The notes below the pieces were generated by a model. That model made no database searches and was not told where the DNA came from. It worked only from the letters and a program-made list of their open reading frames with translations. Positions 1-9,250 of a stretch of DNA of 64,000 nt are shown here, one piece after another; positions within the stretch are counted from its first letter, which is position 1; every line of letters starts with the position of its first letter. Source of the DNA: Amycolatopsis cihanbeyliensis (GTDB lineage: Bacteria > Actinomycetota > Actinomycetes > Mycobacteriales > Pseudonocardiaceae); assembly GCF_006715045.1 (NCBI RefSeq), contig NZ_VFML01000001.1, positions 5,304,001-5,368,000 on the forward strand, in the 5' to 3' direction. The translations under genes were made by a program, and so were the position numbers.

Positions 1-1248
1 ATCGAGACCGACGTCGGCACCGCGATCCGCCACATCCCGGGCGCCTCGCCGTTGCCGGAAGGCGAGACTCAAGGCTACGCGGCCGAGGATGCCATCCGGG
101 ACGCAGCAGCGACCTGGGGCCTGCCAGACTTCGTGTTCCTGCCGGAGCAGCAGCGCGTCGGCTCCAGTGTGCGCGAACTCGGCGACGGGCTGGTGCTCGT
201 CGGCGACCACGCGGCCGTCATCCAGTCCAAGAGCCGCACCGGTCCCACTGACGACACCAAGCGCGAGCTGTCTTGGCTACGTAAGAACGTCAAAAAGGGG
301 CTAAGCCAGGGTAGCGGCACCGTGCGCCGCCTGATGCGCAACAGCGCGAACATGACCAACGCTCGCTGCCGCACGGTGCCCGTAGACGGTAAGGATTACA
401 CCTGGTTGACCGTGGTCATCGTCGACCATGCAGACCCGCCGGGTGGATTCCAACTATCTCCAGCCTCCACCGAGGTGCCCGCAATCGTCCTGCTTCGCCG
501 GGACTGGGAGTTCTTGTTCGACCACCTGCGCTCGACGCGGGCCGTGCTCGCATACCTTTTGCGCGCGGCCCGGGGAGGGGACTTCGTCGAGCTCGGTGGC
601 GAACCCCGCCGGTACCACGAATATGCCTTAGCCGACATGGCCGCCACGCCCGATCCGGTAGACCCGGCAGTAGCGCCCCTCGTCGACGCGAAGCCCACAA
701 CGATCGCCTCGACCGTCCGGGCCCCGCTCGAACCAGTCGGCCACGAGGACCGCGCTGCGCACGTCCTCTTTCGAATGATCATGGAGGATGTGGCGAACAC
801 CCCGATTCCCGACGGCCGGGAAACGGATCGCCTGCTCATGCTGGCCGCGCTGGACGGGCTACCGGTCGGCAACCGCACCGAACTCGGCCGCACGCTGATG
901 CAGTTCATGAAGTCCGCCGCTGCACAGCACGAGGGCGACGGAACGCTCGTCCACAGCCGAACGGTGATCCCCAACCCGGGCGAGTTCGATCCTTTGGTTT
1001 TCATCGTCGCGTCCAAGCTCTCCGAAGAAGCCAAACACGCCTTGGCGTTTCGGACGCAGGTGTTGCACCACGACTACAGTACCGCTGTCGGCGACTGGGA
1101 ACACTGCACCCTCGGCGTCATGCTCACGCCCACGACCGTGCCCGGCAGACTGTGGGATACCAGCACGACGGCACTCTGGGGTGACCAAGGTCAGCCCCCC
1201 GAGTTCATCGAAGAGCTGCGGGCCATCATCACCGACAGCGCTACCTGA
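1..1248 (+). CDS. Hypothetical protein, 5' end outside window
   Basis: The reading frame is open from base 1 with no upstream stop, so the gene probably begins outside the window. A TTG at 52 is the first possible internal start. About 415 residues are visible and I do not recognise a characterised family. Near the N-terminus a hydrophobic strand is followed by Gln-Ser-Lys (around residue 75), with Asp a few residues before. This is reminiscent of the D-(E/Q)xK core of PD-(D/E)xK nuclease-like folds, but the match is too short to rely on. The rest is soluble, with no membrane segment. Its place beside XRE/ImmA and HEPN genes suits accessory or defence content, which is inference only. Confidence 0.6.
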   Translation: METDVGTAIRHIPGASPLPEGETQGYAAEDAIRDAAATWGLPDFVFLPEQQRVGSSVRELGDGLVLVGDHAAVIQSKSRTGPTDDTKRELSWLRKNVKKGLSQGSGTVRRLMRNSANMTNARCRTVPVDGKDYTWLTVVIVDHADPPGGFQLSPASTEVPAIVLLRRDWEFLFDHLRSTRAVLAYLLRAARGGDFVELGGEPRRYHEYALADMAATPDPVDPAVAPLVDAKPTTIASTVRAPLEPVGHEDRAAHVLFRMIMEDVANTPIPDGRETDRLLMLAALDGLPVGNRTELGRTLMQFMKSAAAQHEGDGTLVHSRTVIPNPGEFDPLVFIVASKLSEEAKHALAFRTQVLHHDYSTAVGDWEHCTLGVMLTPTTVPGRLWDTSTTALWGDQGQPPEFIEELRAIITDSAT

Positions 1249-1908
1249 CCGTCAAGTCGGTCAGGACACCGATGCGAGCTCGGCGTGGCCTGCGGGCTAC
1301 GCGAGGTCATCAGCTACGCGACCATCTTCCACTGGAACCACCTCGGCTTCACCGCGCGCACGCAAGCCATCCTCGCCCACGCAGCACGCACAGCAATCCT
1401 GGGTACCGACACCGCCGCGTCCCCCGTACCGCAGCCCCAGCACCACAACCAAGGGGATGAGCTTGCAGCCAAACACGGCGACCCCACCGCAGGCGCGACG
1501 GGCGATTGCCAGCAGCGTGACACCGCGTCCCGGCCGATGAGCTGGCATGCGCGCACGGTAAGCCGATCACAGGCGGTGGAGCCGAGTGAAGCAGTACGAA
1601 GGCGCGCTCGACAACCCACTGGTAGATACCGAACCCAGTCGTGTCCAGCGCCCCATCCGAAGTAGCTTCTTGATCATTCGACCTCGTTTGACGGTGAGGG
1701 TCCAGGACTTCCTTAACAGATCGGGTCCGGGACATCAGCGGGGCGAACTGCTGGCCGCCTATGGGGAAGTCCAACTGGCCATTGACACTCGTTGGTTCCA
1801 GCCAGTCGTTGGAGCGGGTTTCGCCGGTCTGGCGATCCCGGCATGACCACGACCCGGGGCTGGTCGCCGACACTCCTGTGTTCAACGACACGATCCTTAA
1901 TCATGGGT
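1249..1908. other. Gene-poor stretch with decayed gene fragments
   Basis: No intact gene seen. Plus-strand bases about 1285-1410 translate to a roughly 40-residue segment containing FHWNHLGFTARTQAIL, which resembles the extreme C-terminus of lantibiotic-dehydratase/thiopeptide-type (SpaB_C-like) proteins. It has no start, no body and no partners, so I read it as a relic. The rest (1411-1908) holds only overlapping open frames without a ribosome site or a recognisable product. Confidence 0.35.
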
Positions 1909-1921
1909 GTGATATTATCAC
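1909..1921. promoter_or_regulatory. 13-bp palindrome in front of XRE/ImmA operon
   Basis: GTGATATTATCAC is a perfect inverted repeat (six-base arms around one central base) ending 4 nt before the ATG at 1926. It contains a TATTAT that could be a -10 element. The next two genes include an XRE-type DNA-binding protein, so an autoregulatory operator is plausible. The small distance to the ATG leaves little room for a ribosome site and suggests a leaderless transcript or a later start. Confidence 0.4.
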
Positions 1922-1925
1922 GTTC

Positions 1926-2558
1926 ATGGTTAATGGCCATGTGGAACGGGTTCGCGCCGCGATGCTCGGCCTGTGCGAGCCCATGCACGACGCCTTCACC
2001 TACGCGGAACAGAGACGTCGGGTGCTGATGGCCGAACTCGACGACGAGTCGGACTACGGATGGTACGCGACCCACACAGTGCGTGCGTTCGCTTACCACC
2101 GACTCCGGCAATTGCGCGACGACCTCGGCGGATGGGCTCTGTCTGGCAATCATGCGCAGAACGGCGCGCTGTGGCTGACCGATGGCTCCTACCGGGTGCG
2201 GATGCTGCATTCACCCAATGGTGGTGTGGTTCCGCCGCCCGGGAGCAACGAGGCGCGCCGGGCTTTCTACTGCAATCCGCCGTTGACTGGCATGATCACG
2301 CTGTTCGGCGATCCGAATGACCGGCTGCTCGTCCTGTGGCGCATCGATCCGAAGTCTGCGGCACCGGTCTTCCGGGTGGTACGCACTATCGAGGAGTGGA
2401 AGTGGGGTTCGCACCACCAGGCCGACCTGGACTTCCAGTTGCCTGCCACGGCAGACGAACTGGCGCACCTGGCGTTCGAACCCACTGACGAAGGCTTGGG
2501 GCTGGACCTGCCCCTGGAGGAAGAGGGCGATCTCAATGCTGGCGGCTTCACCGGGTGA
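1926..2558 (+). CDS. Hypothetical protein, first gene of XRE/ImmA operon
   Basis: A 210-residue soluble protein of unknown family. I chose ATG 1926 because the frame upstream of it has no ribosome site and codes unlike a protein; the palindrome at 1909-1921 is directly in front. The sequence is rich in Trp and Arg and ends in an acidic tail (EEEGDL). It overlaps the next gene by 23 bp in a different frame, so the two are very likely co-transcribed and translationally coupled. This arrangement, a small unknown protein in front of an XRE-ImmA protein, recalls toxin-antitoxin or stress-sensor pairs, but no toxin fold is recognised. Confidence 0.6.
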   Translation: MVNGHVERVRAAMLGLCEPMHDAFTYAEQRRRVLMAELDDESDYGWYATHTVRAFAYHRLRQLRDDLGGWALSGNHAQNGALWLTDGSYRVRMLHSPNGGVVPPPGSNEARRAFYCNPPLTGMITLFGDPNDRLLVLWRIDPKSAAPVFRVVRTIEEWKWGSHHQADLDFQLPATADELAHLAFEPTDEGLGLDLPLEEEGDLNAGGFTG

Positions 2559-3666
2559 GCGACTGCGGACCCTGCGGGATCTGCTCGGGCTTACTCAGGA
2601 GCAGCTGGAGAAGATGTCGGGCGTGAAACAGTCGTGGATCTCCCAGGTGGAGACCGCGGCGCGGGATGCGACCGAGGACGGACTGCGGGCGATCGCAGAG
2701 GCGACCGATACCCCTTTGGCGTTCTTCTCTGTCCAACCATCCACTGTCCCGTTGGACTCGCTGAGGTTCCGTAAGCGGGCTTCGGCCAGCAAGGTGCTGA
2801 CGCGGCGAGTGCACACCTTTTACGCCGAGAGCTACCGGGTTAACGAAGCCCTGCTCGTGAGCGAACGCTACCCCACTCCGCCGCTCCCGTACGCCACCGT
2901 GGACGAACTCACGCAGGACGACATCGAAGACCTGGCAGCGCAGACTCGAGACGCCCTCCGGCTCGCGCCGGACAAGCCGATTCCGCACCTCACTCGGGTC
3001 CTGGAGCGGGCCGGTATCACGGTGGCTCCGTTCATCCTCAGTGACGATCCGGAAGAGCAGCCGGTGGCGGGCGGCCACTACGGCGTGTCCTACTGGGGCG
3101 GTGTCGGGGAGCCAGCCTTGATCGGCTACTTCCCTGGCAGTCAGGGCGACAGGGAGAGGTTCACTCTCGCGCATGAGGTCGGGCATCTCGTGCTCCATAC
3201 TTTCCGCCCTCGCGCCACCGACCCGGAGCGGGAGGCCGACCGGTTCGCAGGTGCGTTGTTGATGCCCCGAGTGCGGGCTCAAGAGAATCTCTCCGAGAAG
3301 AACACGCTGCGCGAGTACGCGCGGCTCAAGGCTACGTGGGGGGTGTCCATGCAGGCTCTGATCCAGCGTGGGTTCGCCCTCGATCTTCTGAGTGAGACCC
3401 GCAGAAGGTCGCTGTTCGTGCAGCTCTCCTCGAAGGGCTGGCGCAAGCAGGAACCGGTGCCTGTCGGCCGGGAAGCACCACTGCTGCTCTGGACATTGCT
3501 GAGCCGGCGATTCGGTCCACGGCCATACCGTCCTGCCGCCGAATCGCTGGCCGTCCCGCCGACCATGCTGCGATCGATCGCACCGACTCCCGATGTTCCA
3601 TCCCGTCAAGCGGATGATGCATCGTTGGAGACGAACGTGGCGACGATTCGCCGTATCGGACGGTGA
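2536..3666 (+). CDS. XRE-family regulator with ImmA/IrrE metallopeptidase domain
   Basis: The protein has 376 residues. Residues 5-60 form a Cro/CI-type helix-turn-helix (GERLRTLRDLLGLTQEQL). From about 150 follows an M78 (ImmA/IrrE) zinc peptidase domain with HEVGH at 213-217 and the third-ligand region EREADRFAGALLMP (Glu 231/233). In this family the peptidase usually cleaves or inactivates a repressor or antitoxin, here possibly in the same polypeptide or encoded by the preceding gene. The start at 2536 lies inside the preceding gene. Domain assignment is clear; the target is unknown. Confidence 0.85.
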   Translation: MLAASPGERLRTLRDLLGLTQEQLEKMSGVKQSWISQVETAARDATEDGLRAIAEATDTPLAFFSVQPSTVPLDSLRFRKRASASKVLTRRVHTFYAESYRVNEALLVSERYPTPPLPYATVDELTQDDIEDLAAQTRDALRLAPDKPIPHLTRVLERAGITVAPFILSDDPEEQPVAGGHYGVSYWGGVGEPALIGYFPGSQGDRERFTLAHEVGHLVLHTFRPRATDPEREADRFAGALLMPRVRAQENLSEKNTLREYARLKATWGVSMQALIQRGFALDLLSETRRRSLFVQLSSKGWRKQEPVPVGREAPLLLWTLLSRRFGPRPYRPAAESLAVPPTMLRSIAPTPDVPSRQADDASLETNVATIRRIGR

Positions 3667-3827
3667 GCGTGCATAGGTTCGCCCGCCAGCTGCAGGCTGA
3701 CCGCAGGGTCCAGGCGTTCCGCTCGGCGCTCGAACTGGTCTCCACGGACCAGACCAGCCGTGCCTACCTCCAGCGCAAACACGCGGAGTGCATCCCGGCG
3801 CTGTCCTCTGCCGACGAGGCAGAATGA
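3663..3827 (+). CDS. Small protein at end of XRE/ImmA operon
   Basis: A GTG-initiated frame of 54 codons whose start overlaps the stop of the XRE/ImmA gene (GTGA). The product is short and helix-prone, with basic and Gln-rich N-terminal residues, and I do not recognise it. Translational coupling through the overlap is the main support. It could be non-coding readthrough. Confidence 0.4.
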   Translation: MSVHRFARQLQADRRVQAFRSALELVSTDQTSRAYLQRKHAECIPALSSADEAE

Positions 3828-3972
3828 CGTCCCGCCGCGTTCCGGGGCCTGCCGGCAAGGCGACGCGCCGGGCCGATTTCGCGTGTTCTCAGCGGACGCC
3901 GACTGTATACTGTCCTGCTCGCGCCTGACCGATCCTCCGCGAGCAGGACATCGACGGCGAGGTACAGGGCCG

Positions 3973-5358
3973 ATGCAGTCACCTACGCGAGACAGGATCC
4001 GAAACGCTGTTGCCATGTTGGTCGTTGCCGCGCTGCGCGACCTGGCGGAGCGCGACGGCGCCCCGCGGGTTGGCGCGATGGCGGACCTGCGGAACTGGTG
4101 GCGGTATGGCCAAGAGTCCTTCGTCGCCCTGCGGCCCAATGCCTGGCACATGCCCGAGCGCGTCACCGTCGTCGGTTGGCTGAGCACCTTCGCCGAGATG
4201 ACCGCCGTTCGCGAGGCGATCGACGCGGATCCCGTCCTGGGCACTCGTCTCGACACGATGGTCGGCACCGAGTTCTCGCTGAATCAGCGACCGCTTGACT
4301 GGCTCTTGGTGGAGCACTTGCTCGAACCCATGATCGTTGCCAGCCGCTCGTACGAGTTCGACGAGGCGGCGTTCGAGCTCCAGTTCAACCGACTGGATGC
4401 TGGCCTGCGGGCCGACACCATTCGGTTCGTCGAGTTCGTCCCGCTCAACGGCTTTACGTCGAGCATGGCCGACATCGCCTTGGCCGATGGTGTGGTCCTG
4501 GGCCCGATGACTGACCGCCAGGTCAGCCGGGCCATCCAGGTCCTGGCGGTACCGGCGGAGTTCAGCGGTGGCCCCAACAGCGTGCAGGTCTCCCGGTTTC
4601 ACCAGTGGGCCGTGATGCGGGAGCAGGGCTACCCGGTGCGGTCGTACAAGCAGGGGATGCCCGAGCAGCCGCAAGCTCCCGACTTCCCGAGGCTGGAGGA
4701 GCCGGCACAGCGGCTGGTCACCGCCCTGCGGATCGTGTGCGGTGGCTCTGTTGTGGCCACGCGTCCGATCCATGCCCAGCACGACGACGACTTCCCTCCG
4801 ACGGTGGACGGAAGCGCTGCCCTGCCGACCGTGGTTGCGGCCGACATCAGCCGGCCGACGCAGGTACTCACCGACGAGCAGGTCGAGGCCGTACGCGAGG
4901 TATACGAGATGCTCGGGAATCCAGTAGTTCGAGAGGACCGGTCGTTGCAGGTGGCGTTGCGTCAATTCGTGGTCGCCGGTTCCAAGGCCCAGCCAGAGGA
5001 GCGGCTCAAGGACCTCGTCATCTGCTGCGAAGCCCTGTTCCTCAAGCGACACGGGATCAAGGGGCCGCAGAAAGGCGCACCCGCGGCTACGAACGCCGGA
5101 CAGCTCCTGGCAGACGACCCGCTGCTGAACGTCGGACGCGAGCGGGTAGAGCGGTTCGTCAGGGCGGCGTACCGGTTGCGGAACGCGGAAGTTCATGGCG
5201 ACCACCCCGTCCGTCGATCGATGACACTCCTCCATGGAGAAACCACCGAAGACCTCGCCCGGTTCGTTGAGGACCTTGGTCTCGTGATCGGGCGGGCGCT
5301 TCACCTGGTGCTCAGCGGGCTGTCATGCCCAACCGCGGCAGCCGGGGAGGTCCGATGA
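3973..5358 (+). CDS. Apea-like HEPN domain protein
   Basis: The protein has 461 residues from ATG 3973. The C-terminal third is helical and carries RNAEVH (Arg403 to His408), the Rx4H signature of HEPN ribonucleases. It sits in the context typical of Apea-like HEPN proteins: a conserved helix LVICCEALFL, then the R-H motif, then a long terminal helix. The N-terminal two thirds are not recognised. HEPN proteins commonly act as RNases in abortive-infection or toxin systems. The gene overlaps its downstream partner by ATGA, which indicates a two-gene unit. Specific activity is not shown. Confidence 0.65.
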   Translation: MQSPTRDRIRNAVAMLVVAALRDLAERDGAPRVGAMADLRNWWRYGQESFVALRPNAWHMPERVTVVGWLSTFAEMTAVREAIDADPVLGTRLDTMVGTEFSLNQRPLDWLLVEHLLEPMIVASRSYEFDEAAFELQFNRLDAGLRADTIRFVEFVPLNGFTSSMADIALADGVVLGPMTDRQVSRAIQVLAVPAEFSGGPNSVQVSRFHQWAVMREQGYPVRSYKQGMPEQPQAPDFPRLEEPAQRLVTALRIVCGGSVVATRPIHAQHDDDFPPTVDGSAALPTVVAADISRPTQVLTDEQVEAVREVYEMLGNPVVREDRSLQVALRQFVVAGSKAQPEERLKDLVICCEALFLKRHGIKGPQKGAPAATNAGQLLADDPLLNVGRERVERFVRAAYRLRNAEVHGDHPVRRSMTLLHGETTEDLARFVEDLGLVIGRALHLVLSGLSCPTAAAGEVR

Positions 5359-6191
5359 CGGTGCAGCCGCCGGGATTGCTCGGCGCCGCAGGCCCGGCGC
5401 AGTTCGAGTTCCTGATCCATTTCTGCGGGCGGCCGAGCTCCGCAGCCATGACGCCGACGGTGCACCAGACGATCCGGGATCTACAGCCGTGGCAGCGGCT
5501 GCACAACATTCTGTGGGAAGGTCAAATCCGGGGCTACGCTCCGTTCGGCTCTGACTCGCCGATGGTGTGCCTGTCGAAGAGCCCGCTGGAGCATCTGCGC
5601 TGGCTGCTATCGCATCGTCAGTGGCCGCCGTGGGGTCTGCTCCTGCGACGGCAGACCGTGTACGACCTCGGCGGCGGGCCCGTCTGGTACGCCCGCACCG
5701 AGCAACTGGCGACGCTGCCCGCGGAGCTGCGCGGCTGGGCCGTACGGTTCGAGGCTGGGACCAACCGATCGGACTGGCTGCACGAGCGCGAGTGGCGCAT
5801 CCCTATGCCACCCGACAACCCCGTGCTGCAGCTGCCGCCCGACTCCGTTCCCGTGATCCTCGTCGGCGACCCGCGGTGGCAGCCCACCGCGCTGGTCCAG
5901 CGCACCGTCTTCGTCGATCATTACGGCATGCTGGCAGCGCCCGGACAGCCTCGTCATCCGCAGATTGTCGACGTACCGAACTGCCACACCTGTGGACCGC
6001 CGCCGTACGCTGGGATCCGGCGAACCAACGGATCTGGCAGATCCCTCGCTAGCTGCCCCGCGTCGACAACCGCAGCGAAGCATCAGCACGGAACGGCTGT
6101 TCAAGGACGCTCACGGTCGGTTCATGCGGCCACGGTGGTTGCCTCCTGCATTTCGTTTACCACTACACTCAGCGAACGGGTCGTCCCCTAA
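5355..6191 (+). CDS. HEPN-linked partner protein, probably frameshifted near 5980
   Basis: The start codon overlaps the HEPN gene stop (ATGA). The first about 205 residues look like a real protein: an RLHNIL...G opening, SKSPLEHL, and a Trp-rich HEREWRIP segment near residue 155 of the kind seen in some abortive-infection and ADP-ribosyltransferase-like families. The family is not assigned. After VDVP the frame degenerates into a Ser/Arg-rich tail. Shifting frame at about 5980 gives ELPHLWTAAVRWDPANQR followed by a stop at 6050-6052, which reads like the native C-terminus. I infer a one-base frameshift, real or from sequencing, with the native end near 6052. Confidence 0.5.
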   Translation: MTVQPPGLLGAAGPAQFEFLIHFCGRPSSAAMTPTVHQTIRDLQPWQRLHNILWEGQIRGYAPFGSDSPMVCLSKSPLEHLRWLLSHRQWPPWGLLLRRQTVYDLGGGPVWYARTEQLATLPAELRGWAVRFEAGTNRSDWLHEREWRIPMPPDNPVLQLPPDSVPVILVGDPRWQPTALVQRTVFVDHYGMLAAPGQPRHPQIVDVPNCHTCGPPPYAGIRRTNGSGRSLASCPASTTAAKHQHGTAVQGRSRSVHAATVVASCISFTTTLSERVVP

Positions 6192-6476
6192 CTGCGCGAA
6201 ACCGACCCGAGGTGACACCACACCCCAGGACCACCCAAATGGGTGACGTGCCACGCGTGCCGTCCGTCGACAGCAGACAAGCGGCATCGAGGCGCCCGCG
6301 CAAGTCTGAGCTGCACCGAACGCACTGGTGACGTCCGCTTGCAGCAAGCGCGGGGCAGATGTGTCTGCAGACTGCACGATCAAATGCACGTCGCAGGCGG
6401 GCGAACGCGCAACGCTGGCATCTGGCGAACTTATCCGCCGTTTCCGGACGGGCCGCCGCACCCCGGAGGCGAGTGG

Positions 6477-7307
6477 TCATTCGCTGCTCAGCCCGAGGGC
6501 CTGGCGGATTTCCGTGGCTCGTTGCTCTGACTTGAGTGCCTCTTCGCTCTGGTCGAGCCGCGTGTAGACCTCGCTCAACATTGTCTGTGCTGCCAGTTGC
6601 GCGTCGAGGTCTTCGAGTTCTTGGAAGCCTTTGAGGGCTTCTTCTGCGTCGTGGCGTGCTGACTCTGCTTGATCCGCCAGCAGGTGGAGCCGTGAGCGGG
6701 CAAGTAAAGCGTGGGCTCGCCCCCGATCGTCTGTGCACATGGGTCCGGTCCCGCGGATATGCGAATCGAGTTGCTTGATAGCCCTCTGGTGTTGTCCGTC
6801 TAGCTGATAGGTCGCCGCAAGGTTGATGTCGGCCAGTCCCTCGCCGCGACGGCCGATAGTGCGGAAGGCATGCACAGCCTGTTGCAAGAGCCGCTCCGCC
6901 CGGACGTAGTCACCTGCGTCGCTGGCTTCGCTGGCGCGCAACACCAATGTGACTGCCTTGCCAACGTTGTGGATCATCTCGTCGAACGTCTCGATCGCTT
7001 CCCGTCGGCCCTGGAACGGCCAGCGAGGGTGGGACTCGATGCTCCTGCGGACGTCTGTGACCACGTCATGGAGTGAAGTTTCGTCCTCGCTGGTTGCCGT
7101 CACGGCTGGAGAATGCTTGCTTGCCGGAGGAACGATATTGTCTTCGACCTTCTCAGGACGTGTCTGCTGCTCAGGTGGAGCGGACGCAGTGGATGCGGCG
7201 ATCTCGCGCACGTCATCGGTTGTCTGTCGTCCCAGCTTTTCGTCGAGCACGATCCGAAGTTGCGCGGCCGCGATCTGCTCTTCGGTCACCGTGAGTGGTC
7301 GGTTCAT
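6477..7307 (-). CDS. TPR-repeat protein
   Basis: The protein has 276 residues. Residues 1-105 are low-complexity and charged. From about 115 to the end there is a run of helix pairs of tetratricopeptide type (for example DAGDYVRAERLLQQAVHAF, DQAESARHDAEEALKGF, DQSEEALKSEQRATEI). TPR arrays mediate protein-protein contacts. It overlaps by 4 bp the stop of the upstream membrane-protein gene, so the two form an operon transcribed leftward. Function unknown. Confidence 0.7.
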   Translation of the reverse strand: MNRPLTVTEEQIAAAQLRIVLDEKLGRQTTDDVREIAASTASAPPEQQTRPEKVEDNIVPPASKHSPAVTATSEDETSLHDVVTDVRRSIESHPRWPFQGRREAIETFDEMIHNVGKAVTLVLRASEASDAGDYVRAERLLQQAVHAFRTIGRRGEGLADINLAATYQLDGQHQRAIKQLDSHIRGTGPMCTDDRGRAHALLARSRLHLLADQAESARHDAEEALKGFQELEDLDAQLAAQTMLSEVYTRLDQSEEALKSEQRATEIRQALGLSSE

Positions 7308-7660
7308 CGGTCTGCCCGCTGTTCGTCCGGTTTGGGAAGGTCGTCAAGCAACGTGTCCAGTACACGCCCTTGGAAGACGTCGAGCAACAGGCACTCATCC
7401 CGGTGGGCCAGATCGGACTGGGCGAGCTTGCCCAGCAGCTTCAGCCCGGCCACCCGCTTCGCTGGGGATTCGTCCAGGGCGAGTTCGGCGGCCCAGATAA
7501 ACCGTCGCCACCACTCCTCGCGACGTGCGGCGAGGTCGCGCTGCTCGGTGGCGCGGTCATTGCCCCGGACGGCGTGCCGGACCCCGAAGAGGGCGCCGCC
7601 AGCGGTGAGTAGCCCGACCAGCAGAGACAGCCCGGCCTGCAGCCACGGGTTCATGATCAC
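7304..7660 (-). CDS. Small single-pass membrane protein
   Basis: The protein has 118 residues. One N-terminal transmembrane helix (about residues 5-27, LQAGLSLLVGLLTAGGALFG) is followed by an Arg/Glu/Trp-rich cytoplasmic helix region. It is the first gene of the pair with the TPR protein, overlapping it by 4 bp, and may anchor the TPR protein at the membrane. No family recognised. Confidence 0.6.
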   Translation of the reverse strand: MIMNPWLQAGLSLLVGLLTAGGALFGVRHAVRGNDRATEQRDLAARREEWWRRFIWAAELALDESPAKRVAGLKLLGKLAQSDLAHRDECLLLDVFQGRVLDTLLDDLPKPDEQRADR

Positions 7661-7902
7661 CTTCCGTAGTCAAGTTGAGGCCAACGGCAGATCGTAGCGA
7701 GACCCAGTGGTAGCTGAGACCGTAGGTGTATCCGAGACGGTCCCGAGCTATTTTTCGTAGCTCCTGATCAAGGAGCTGTGGTCGCCAAGTCCGGCATGAC
7801 TGACGCGCCGGGTCGCACGCATGATCCGAGCATCGGGCCTGGTGGCATCGAAGGGCCGCTCTCATGTGAGCTAGCGCTATAACGCGCGCGATGACGCATC
7901 GA

Positions 7903-8580
7903 TCAAGCACGTGTCGTGTCGGTCCAGTACGCGGGATTACGGCCGTAGTCGGGGGTAGTGAACGCGCGGTCCCAGGAGGCGTCAGGGGCGAGAAGCTCTT
8001 GCCAAGGCGCGATTTCGATGTAGAGCACGCGCATCGAGTTGAGCGAGGCAAAGTGCAGATCGGGACCGTCGGTGGACACCGCGTCATCCGGGACAGCGAC
8101 CTCGAAGTTGTGGGCAAGCCCGGCGCGGGCGGTGGCCTCGACGCACACGTTGGTTTGCAGGCCCGCCACGATCAGCCTGGACACGGCGAGGTTACGCAAC
8201 AGCGGCTCGAGCTCGGTGTAATCGAAGAAGCTGGCCCGGGTCTTATCCAAGACAACGTCCCCGGCCTGCGGAGCGACCGGGTCCATGATCTGGCGTTTCC
8301 ACTCCTGCTGTTCAGCAGATATGCGAGGCAAACGATCAGCGCGGTACTGCATAAGTCGCGCAAAACGCGGGTTGTCCCCCATCGGTCCAGCGGCGCTGCC
8401 GACCGACCGGGAGTAGATCACCGGAACCTGACCGTCCCGCGCGGCGGTCAGCAACTCGCCGCAGGCCGCGATCGTCTGGTCCAACCGCCAGATCGGGGGC
8501 CAGCCGAGCGCGTCCCGGACCCCGTCCTCGGCAAGGTACCCATTCTGCATGTCGATCATCAACAACGCCGTAGCCGGCAT
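7903..8580 (-). CDS. Isochorismatase-family cysteine hydrolase
   Basis: The protein has 225 residues. The N-terminal LLMIDMQNGYL carries the catalytic Asp (residue 10). A Lys follows in DKTRASFF, and VAGLQTNVCVEATAR carries the nucleophilic Cys at the expected place. The family includes nicotinamidases, N-carbamoylsarcosine amidases and cysteine hydrolases of unknown substrate, so the substrate cannot be read. It is a monocistronic-looking gene unrelated in position to the PhzD-like gene of the cluster. Confidence 0.8.
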   Translation of the reverse strand: MPATALLMIDMQNGYLAEDGVRDALGWPPIWRLDQTIAACGELLTAARDGQVPVIYSRSVGSAAGPMGDNPRFARLMQYRADRLPRISAEQQEWKRQIMDPVAPQAGDVVLDKTRASFFDYTELEPLLRNLAVSRLIVAGLQTNVCVEATARAGLAHNFEVAVPDDAVSTDGPDLHFASLNSMRVLYIEIAPWQELLAPDASWDRAFTTPDYGRNPAYWTDTTRA

Positions 8581-9250
8581 CCCTCGGCCCCTTTCCTATT
8601 GCACCGGTAGCAACGGCGCGAGACGGGCGCCTCGGGCTACCCCCGCCGCACTCCGAGTGCAGGCGTCGGCCCAGGTTCTCAGGCCGTTGCATCCATTGAT
8701 ACGTACAACCACCCCGGCATTACCAGATGTCGCCCCGCTATCCGGCCGTCAGCGGAATCCGAGTCAGCCACTGACATGACTACCGGGAGCCATAGCGCTG
8801 CCAACCCGATCACACCGACGATGCTCCGCAAGGCAGTTGGATAACCTGCTCGGCACGCTCGGCGGCCTCCAGTAATGCTGCTCGCGGTCCACGGCGGTGT
8901 CGGTTCCGGTGTCGGCTGGGACCACTACCACGCTGAGGCCCTCTAGCAGCTGTTCCTGCCCTACCTCCTAAGCGCCACCGCTGACTGTGCCAGCCGACCG
9001 ACACTAGCGGCGCCGGCACAGGTCGGTGAGGAGATGGGCCGTGAGCTGCGCGAGCTGGCCGCGGCCGGGTTGATTATCCTCGGCCGCCACGGCGCACCAC
9101 TGACCAGATACGAATGAACCCCTATGACTGCCGGAACCGACAGACGGACGGCCCGTTCGAAATCACCCGTGGCAGCGGCCAGGGCTGGGTGATTGCCACC
9201 GCCGGCGCCTTCATCGTGGTACCACCGATGGTGCTCCGCTGCAGTGACTA
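8581..9250. other. Gene-poor stretch
   Basis: No supportable gene. Short open frames occur on both strands, but none has a ribosome site or a recognisable product. A few plus-strand bits (around 8875-8945 and 9030-9117) read like short pieces of proteins broken by stops, consistent with decayed sequence beside a mobile-element remnant. Confidence 0.4.

Noticed and set aside
1349..1891. 180-codon leftward open frame
   Set aside because: Composition and lack of a start signal suggest chance; no domain recognised.
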